DNA from: Candidatus Taylorbacteria bacterium RIFCSPHIGHO2_02_FULL_46_13
GTDB lineage: Bacteria > Patescibacteriota > Minisyncoccia > Phycocordibacterales > DSPV01
Assembly (NCBI GenBank): GCA_001821015.1
Contig: MHRQ01000017.1
Span: forward strand, 1-16,816
DNA length: 16,816 nucleotides
Direction: 5' to 3'
Shown: piece by piece, positions 13,215-16,816 of the stretch
Numbering within the stretch: position 1 is the stretch's first letter
Layout: each line of letters starts with the position of its first letter
Notes under the pieces: generated by a model
Database searches by the model: none
What the model saw: only the letters and a program-made list of their open reading frames with translations
What the model was told of the DNA's origin: nothing
Position numbers and translations under genes: made by a program

Positions 13215-13243
13215 AAAAGCATCCGCCGCAGGCGGATGCTTTT
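13215..13243. terminator. Bidirectional terminator between SOD and the DUF6197-like gene
   Basis: A 13-bp perfect stem (13215-13227 with 13231-13243, loop GCA) has a GC-rich top (CATCCGCC) and A4/T4 at the base. It serves two convergent genes. Confidence 0.9.
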
Positions 13244-13257
13244 GAAAAATACCGAAC

Positions 13258-13695
13258 TTATTTTTTCGGCTGCCGGCTGGAAAGAACTTTCTGCACGCGC
13301 TGCTTGAACTTGTCTGACACACAATTCTGCCAACCACGGTCAAGCGGAAGGCCGAGGCTGACGAGAAGAAGGGTGCGATTCTCTGAATAGTCAACTAGGT
13401 CATCTCCTAGACAAAAATTTACTGGTGAGTCGTTCGCGGTCATAACATCTAGCCTGAGGCGTGCGTTGATACCCATATCGCGTGCGGCTTCAGGGTAGTC
13501 GCCTGGCCGAATCGTCGGCCCAATGAAATGACGCCCGAGAGCTTCAATCGCACAGAAACAGAAGCGCTTACCACCAGGAGGTTTGAAAGATATTTCTCCA
13601 TCTCCCACCCTCTTCTTAACTTGCCACCCCTCTGCTAAGAGATGAGCGGCACGATGAGCTACTTTGGCAAAGGTCCAATATTCCGGTATTCTCAC
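13258..13695 (-). CDS. DUF6197-like hypothetical protein, 145 residues
   Basis: A soluble protein of unknown function. It resembles the DUF6197 pattern from memory: an N-terminal helix with GW (HLLAEGWQVKKR, 18-29), a FCFCAIEALGR block (45-55), and a later ND pair (TANDS, 86-90) followed by helical sequence (YSENRTLLLVSLGLPLD). There is no signal peptide or membrane segment. The start is a GTG (13693-13695) with AAAGGA six bases upstream, a good match. A promoter (13731-13758) overlaps the end of the comEC gene. The C-terminus is basic (FKQRVQKVLSSRQPKK). The family call is tentative; the gene itself is well supported. Confidence 0.8.
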   Translation of the reverse strand: MRIPEYWTFAKVAHRAAHLLAEGWQVKKRVGDGEISFKPPGGKRFCFCAIEALGRHFIGPTIRPGDYPEAARDMGINARLRLDVMTANDSPVNFCLGDDLVDYSENRTLLLVSLGLPLDRGWQNCVSDKFKQRVQKVLSSRQPKK

Positions 13696-13730
13696 AATAA
13701 TTCCTTTCGTTGAAGTTTACATCTGGTTTT

Positions 13731-13758
13731 AGATTAGCACAGGAAGCCTGCACGTCAA
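13731..13758 (-). promoter_or_regulatory. Predicted promoter of the DUF6197-like gene
   Basis: On the minus strand TTGACG (13753-13758) and TAATCT (13731-13736) are 16 bases apart. TGC just before TAATCT forms an extended -10. The -35 box overlaps the comEC stop codon (13755-13757), so the gene can be transcribed separately from comEC. Confidence 0.6.
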
Positions 13759-15308
13759 GAACCAGGCTGTTTTAATGTTGGTTGAGAAAATTTTGGCCCA
13801 TTTTTGTGATAGAGCCGGTACATAATGAGAGCGAGCACAAGATAACTTGCGCCTAGAGCCCACAGCGGCATCGCGGGAACTGAAACCGTAGCGAGTGGCA
13901 GGTTGCCAAGGAAACTTGCAACGGAAATTTGATAGTGCAGAAGCGCATACGCCGCGTACGCAAACGGCGCGGCAATAAGGGGATGCAGGAAAGCGGCGAA
14001 TCCGGCAAGCGCGCCGAACAGCATGGTCATCGGGATAAACGGAAGTACGATAATGTTAGCGAATACGCCGACGATGGATACCACCCCCGATAAATCAACC
14101 AAGCGGGCGAGCACGAAAATCTGCGTCGCAAACGTCGCCGCGACAATTTCACGCATGCCAAACCACTGCGGCAGACGACGAAACCACTTTTCAAAAAACG
14201 GAGAGAGATAAACGAGCCCGACCGTCGCGAGAAACGAAAGCTGAAACGACGGGTCAAACGCCAAAATTCTTGGATTATGTGACACCATCACAAATCCAGC
14301 TAAAAACAGGGCGCGTTTGATGTCGTAATTCCGGCCCAAGACTTTTGCAAAAATAACAAGAAGCGCCATTATGGCCGCGCGTACTGCGGTAGCTGACGCG
14401 CCAGCCATAATAGTGAATGTCATAATGCCAAGCGCGCCGGCAAGAGGCGGTGCAAACAGGGGAAGAAAGCGCGAAAACCAACCGAAAAATCGCATAATCG
14501 CGTAGGCAACGATGGTGAGGTTATAGCCGGAGAGCACCACAATGTGCACAAGCCCCGATCTGCGGAACGCTTCGTTTAAATCCTCCGCAAGAGAATGTTT
14601 CTCCCCCAAAAGAAGTCCCGCGAGCAAACCACTTTCAGGTTCTGGGATCACTTGATTTGCGGCAGAAAGAAACGCGCTTTTGAAAGTAAGTAGGTAAGAA
14701 ACAACTGGATTCCCAGAGCCACTTTCAAGCAGAGTGATTTTCGGGAGATAAATCTCATAATAAATACCGTCCTTCGCAAGATACGATTGATAATCAAAAA
14801 TACGACCAGTATCAGTTTCAAAATTTTCTGGCATTTGCAATTTCCCCGAGACACGAACACGGTCGCCATAATTAAACTCTGGATAGGGATCGGCTGAAAC
14901 ACGCACCGTATCAGAAAGTGGAATTTTCTTGTTGCTGTCTGAAAGAGAATTAAGTTTTACTGTCAAAAAAGTCCCCGTGCCTCGTGCATCTGGTTCTGAA
15001 GCAATAACTCCTTCCACAATTACCTGCTTATCTGCATATTGACCAAGTATAGGACTCGGTTGACTGGTCAGTTGGTAGCGAGCGACTCCACCAACGAAAG
15101 CGGTAAGACAAAGAGGAACGACGAGGAAAAGAATCTTATTGCGTAATGATGATAGAACGCCCAATAAGAGCAGCCCTAGTGCAACCGACAGAAAAAACAA
15201 AGCAACACCAAAGCTCAACGGAAGATACGAGCTAACTAAAACTCCAACCGCGAAGGCCCCGACTATCATTTCAAACCATTTGTCTCGCATAAACGTGTAT
15301 GCTAACAT
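13755..15308 (-). CDS. comEC: ComEC/Rec2 membrane channel protein (competence domain), lacking the nuclease half
   Basis: An inner-membrane protein that forms the channel through which single-stranded transforming DNA enters the cell. It carries N-terminal helices and a DUF4131/OB-fold-like region (to about residue 200), then the Competence domain with GLLLGEKHSLAEDLNEAF, LSGYNLTIV, GASATAVRAAIMALL and DPSFQLSFLATVGL. About ten hydrophobic segments are present and the protein ends in a short basic tail. The metallo-beta-lactamase domain that usually follows is a separate gene at 11583-12446. Start is uncertain: ATGs at 15335, 15308 and 15290 are possible. I prefer 15308 (517 residues), since 15335 overlaps the divergent gene and its SD; 15290 would give MRDKWFEMIV. 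Confidence 0.92.
   Translation of the reverse strand: MLAYTFMRDKWFEMIVGAFAVGVLVSSYLPLSFGVALFFLSVALGLLLLGVLSSLRNKILFLVVPLCLTAFVGGVARYQLTSQPSPILGQYADKQVIVEGVIASEPDARGTGTFLTVKLNSLSDSNKKIPLSDTVRVSADPYPEFNYGDRVRVSGKLQMPENFETDTGRIFDYQSYLAKDGIYYEIYLPKITLLESGSGNPVVSYLLTFKSAFLSAANQVIPEPESGLLAGLLLGEKHSLAEDLNEAFRRSGLVHIVVLSGYNLTIVAYAIMRFFGWFSRFLPLFAPPLAGALGIMTFTIMAGASATAVRAAIMALLVIFAKVLGRNYDIKRALFLAGFVMVSHNPRILAFDPSFQLSFLATVGLVYLSPFFEKWFRRLPQWFGMREIVAATFATQIFVLARLVDLSGVVSIVGVFANIIVLPFIPMTMLFGALAGFAAFLHPLIAAPFAYAAYALLHYQISVASFLGNLPLATVSVPAMPLWALGASYLVLALIMYRLYHKNGPKFSQPTLKQPGS
15280..15308 (+). promoter_or_regulatory. Promoter of the 107-residue membrane protein
   Basis: TTGTCT (15280-15285) and TAACAT (15303-15308) are 17 bases apart, with TGC before the -10 (extended -10). 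The sequence is closely similar to the promoter at 15719-15747. It lies across the start region of comEC on the opposite strand. Confidence 0.7.
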
Positions 15309-15325
15309 CTTTTCGGAGGCAATAT

Positions 15326-15649
15326 ATGATGACAAACTTAAATTTGTTCTTTGGAGTATGTATGATTGCTATAATCGCTGGGTTTCTGGGAGATCAGAGG
15401 AGACGAAGAGAGGCGCGTGAACATCTGCATGAGGAATTCCTGGACAACTTAGCGAAAGCGACCGCAAACAGACGCAAGTGGCTTACAGACCACAGTTACT
15501 ACACTAACCCGTTTGAGGTTGAAGAATACAAAAAACTCTGGAGACTTGAACTTGGTGCGGAAGAGCTGCTATTTTTGTATTTTCCCTCTACTTGGAGAAC
15601 TAGGTGGAAGGAATACGTGGTGGAAGAAGTAGCGTGTAAGGGCAAGTAA
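15326..15649 (+). CDS. Small single-pass membrane protein, 107 residues
   Basis: Unrecognised. Residues 4-21 form one hydrophobic helix (LNLFFGVCMIAIIAGFLG), followed by a strongly basic stretch (DQRRRREAREH) that places the C-terminal part inside the cell. The rest is charged and probably helical (HEEFLDNLAKATANRRKW, NPFEVEEYKKLWRLELGAEE), with an aromatic segment (LLFLYFPSTWRTRW). GGAGG at 15315-15319 is six bases before the first of two adjacent ATGs (15326, 15329). An earlier in-frame ATG at 15299 falls before the promoter's -10 box and is rejected. It is divergent from comEC and is followed by its own terminator. Confidence 0.8.
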   Translation: MMTNLNLFFGVCMIAIIAGFLGDQRRRREAREHLHEEFLDNLAKATANRRKWLTDHSYYTNPFEVEEYKKLWRLELGAEELLFLYFPSTWRTRWKEYVVEEVACKGK

Positions 15650-15653
15650 TCAC

Positions 15654-15683
15654 AAAAGACGGACCAGCGAGTCCGTCTTTTTT
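15654..15683 (+). terminator. Terminator of the 107-residue gene
   Basis: AAAAGACGGAC (15654-15664) pairs with GTCCGTCTTTT (15671-15681), loop CAGCGA, and the T-run continues to 15683. It begins four bases after the stop. Confidence 0.95.
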
Positions 15684-15718
15684 GTTTTGTAAGAGCTCAA
15701 ACTATAATTGGAATTTAT

Positions 15719-15747
15719 TTGTCTGGCATAACTTTGTATGTTAGTCT
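15719..15747 (+). promoter_or_regulatory. Promoter of the 84-residue membrane protein
   Basis: TTGTCT (15719-15724) and TAGTCT (15742-15747) are 17 bases apart, with TATGT before the -10. Compared with 15280-15308 it shares the -35, GCATAA early in the spacer, GTATG before the -10, and a CTTTT after it. Confidence 0.65.
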
Positions 15748-15767
15748 TTTATTGGAGGTGATGAACT

Positions 15768-16022
15768 ATGCAAACTATTATCGTACTTATCTTGTTTCTT
15801 GCGTTTTCTGCTATTTTTGCTTCTATAATTTTGAAAGCAAAGAGCGATGTGAGACACGCCAAAAGGCTTCTGGCACTGACTATAAGGTTGGGCCTAGTAG
15901 ACCAGTGTCTATGGCAGTGCTTTGATCGGGCAAAAAGCAACTGTACTGTTCGGTACCAAAGACTCGAACGGTATAAGGAACGACTCATGAAAGAACGCGA
16001 CCAACTCTTGTCGGTAATGTAA
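15768..16022 (+). CDS. Small single-pass membrane protein, 84 residues
   Basis: Unrecognised. Residues 3-22 form one hydrophobic helix (TIIVLILFLAFSAIFASIIL), then a basic cytoplasmic part (KAKSDVRHAKR) and a C-terminal helix rich in Arg, Lys and Glu (YQRLERYKERLMKERDQLL) that could form a coiled coil. Cysteines are at 47, 51 and 59. The start is firm: GGAGGTGA at 15754-15761, matching the 16S anti-SD well, lies six bases before the ATG. Same overall plan as the 107-residue protein upstream (N-terminal helix, charged cytoplasmic tail), but no sequence similarity is visible. The two genes share promoter sequence and may be co-regulated. Confidence 0.85.
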   Translation: MQTIIVLILFLAFSAIFASIILKAKSDVRHAKRLLALTIRLGLVDQCLWQCFDRAKSNCTVRYQRLERYKERLMKERDQLLSVM

Positions 16023-16024
16023 TG

Positions 16025-16047
16025 AACGGGGGACGTAATCCCCCGTT
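16025..16047 (+). terminator. Terminator of the 84-residue gene
   Basis: AACGGGGGA (16025-16033) pairs with TCCCCCGTT (16039-16047), loop CGTAA, followed by TTATTTTTATTT. It starts two bases after the stop and also lies at the 3' end of the convergent rnhA. Confidence 0.93.
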
Positions 16048-16053
16048 TTATTT

Positions 16054-16803
16054 TTATTTAGAGAAATCTTCTATAATACATCGCTCATCCTCCTGCGAAA
16101 AAGATTTTTTGTATCGCGCTCCCCTTTTTCCTTTTACACGAGCTTCGCACTCTTTCCATGTTTTGTGCGTAAGAATTTCTTTGTTTACCATAGAAACGTA
16201 GGAATAGGCCACACCACGATTTCGCGAGCCTGATTTTTGAGAATTTTTTCCCGTTCCAATTTCATTTACATTAATTTTATAGTCAGAACGTGAACCTAAA
16301 AAAAGTTTCGGGGCTGCTCCTTCTGCAAATGCAGACGCGATTTCATCGGCTCGTGCGTTTCCTGGCGTATCAGCATGCCCCGCAACGCGTTTCCATTCAA
16401 TTAAGAATCCTGTGGTAAGCTCTGCAAGCTTTTCCCACAAATCTTGATTCTCTACATCTTTTTTTGTTGCTGTTCGCCAGCCATTCTTCTTCCAGCCATG
16501 CACCCACTTGGTGATGCCGTTTATAAGATAGGAGGAATCAGAGTAGAGAATAAGCTTGGGGCTTAGAGCTTGGGGCTTAGAGCTTTCAGAGAGTTGATTT
16601 ACTTTTTCAAGTGCTTTTATTGCTGCGGTCAATTCCATACGATTGTTTGTTGTATGATCTGCTTTTCCACCTATCTCAATGACTTTTTCATCCAAGCCCT
16701 CAGCACTAAGTCCTAAGCTAAAAGCTATTACTACGCCCCACCCCCCAGGACCCGGATTCCCTTTGGATGCGCCGTCGGTAAAAACAACAAAATCTGCACT
16801 CAT
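16054..16803 (-). CDS. rnhA: Ribonuclease HI with C-terminal viroplasmin-like domain
   Basis: RNase HI cleaves RNA in RNA-DNA hybrids, removing R-loops and primers. The 249-residue product has catalytic residues Asp10 (FTDGASKGNPGPGGWG), Glu57 (NNRMELTAA), Asp89 (LYSDSSYL) and Asp153 (GNARADE), plus His143 (AGHADTPGN). The basic WVHGWKKNGWRT segment is kept. It is longer than E. coli RNase HI for two reasons. Two loop insertions (about 29-38 and 73-83) are coded by AGCTT/CTAAG-type repeats. Residues about 198-240 (SYVSMVNKEI, HKTWKECEARVKGKRGARYKK) look like the hybrid-binding/viroplasmin domain that normally sits at the N-terminus of eukaryotic RNase H1. The ATG at 16803 gives MSADFVVFTDGAS. 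Confidence 0.93.
   Translation of the reverse strand: MSADFVVFTDGASKGNPGPGGWGVVIAFSLGLSAEGLDEKVIEIGGKADHTTNNRMELTAAIKALEKVNQLSESSKPQALSPKLILYSDSSYLINGITKWVHGWKKNGWRTATKKDVENQDLWEKLAELTTGFLIEWKRVAGHADTPGNARADEIASAFAEGAAPKLFLGSRSDYKINVNEIGTGKNSQKSGSRNRGVAYSYVSMVNKEILTHKTWKECEARVKGKRGARYKKSFSQEDERCIIEDFSK
16553..16585. repeat. 14-bp tandem repeat inside rnhA
   Basis: AGCTTGGGGCTTAG occurs twice in perfect tandem (16553-16566, 16567-16580), followed by a partial third copy (AGCTT, 16581-16585). It encodes the SSKPQALSPK insertion of RNase H. The unit is not a multiple of three, so gain or loss of one copy would shift the frame. Confidence 0.85.
16692..16726. repeat. Second AGCTT/CTAAG-type insertion inside rnhA
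   Basis: This stretch contains CTAAGTCCTAAGC and AAAAGCT, resembling the CTAAGCCCCAAGC word of the 14-bp repeat but in the opposite orientation. It encodes the LGLSAEGLD insertion between two beta-strands of RNase H. Confidence 0.45.
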
Positions 16804-16816
16804 GAGTTAATTAAAT

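Noticed and set aside
1..16816. CRISPR array, tRNA or rRNA genes, IS elements, defence islands
   Set aside because: No regularly spaced repeats, cloverleaf or T-loop signals, rRNA-like sequence, transposases or known defence proteins were seen on either strand.

Overview
The window looks like a chromosome segment from a Candidate Phyla Radiation bacterium, most likely Parcubacteria/Paceibacteria. The basis is gene content and protein style rather than a database match. Ribosomal and elongation-factor genes sit next to a giant secreted protein with peptidoglycan-binding, PKD, Ig-like and IPT modules. ComEC is split into two genes, RNase H carries a C-terminal extension, and there are many small orphan genes. 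Several highly expressed genes lack a clear Shine-Dalgarno (SD) sequence, while some small genes have strong ones. No tRNA, rRNA, IS element or CRISPR array was found.

Layout. Bases 1-9000 hold a dispersed 'str' cluster on the minus strand. In transcription order this is rpsL-rpsG (8861-7869), fusA (6753-4612) and the 5' part of tuf (456-1, cut by the window edge). The usual compact rpsL-rpsG-fusA-tuf operon is opened in two places. Two plus-strand small genes (a nine-cysteine mini-protein and a 139-residue orphan) lie between rpsG and fusA. A 1059-residue exported modular protein lies between fusA and tuf. Each str unit appears to have its own promoter. Just downstream of fusA is a second, diverged copy of the extreme 3' end of fusA.

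Bases 9150-11580 hold a LOG-family (lysine decarboxylase-like) protein behind an M50 site-2-protease-like membrane peptidase (both minus), then rpmB (bL28) and a 174-residue orphan (both plus). Bases 11580-15310 hold the two halves of ComEC on the minus strand: the metallo-beta-lactamase half and the membrane channel half. They are separated by a plus-strand Fe/Mn superoxide dismutase and a minus-strand DUF6197-like gene. Bases 15280-16022 hold two small single-pass membrane proteins on the plus strand, driven by nearly identical promoters. The window ends with rnhA, a ribonuclease H with a C-terminal viroplasmin-like domain.

Functionally the window mixes translation (S12, S7, L28, EF-G, EF-Tu), DNA uptake (split ComEC), R-loop removal (RNase H), oxidative defence (SOD), membrane proteolysis (M50), nucleotide metabolism (LOG) and a cell-surface protein. 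Intergenic regions are rich in hairpins. Besides ordinary terminators there is a perfect 44-bp palindrome, two members of what looks like one family of ~110-bp imperfect palindromes (tuf leader and rpsG 3' side), and short AGCTT/CTAAG-type repeats inserted in the rnhA coding sequence.
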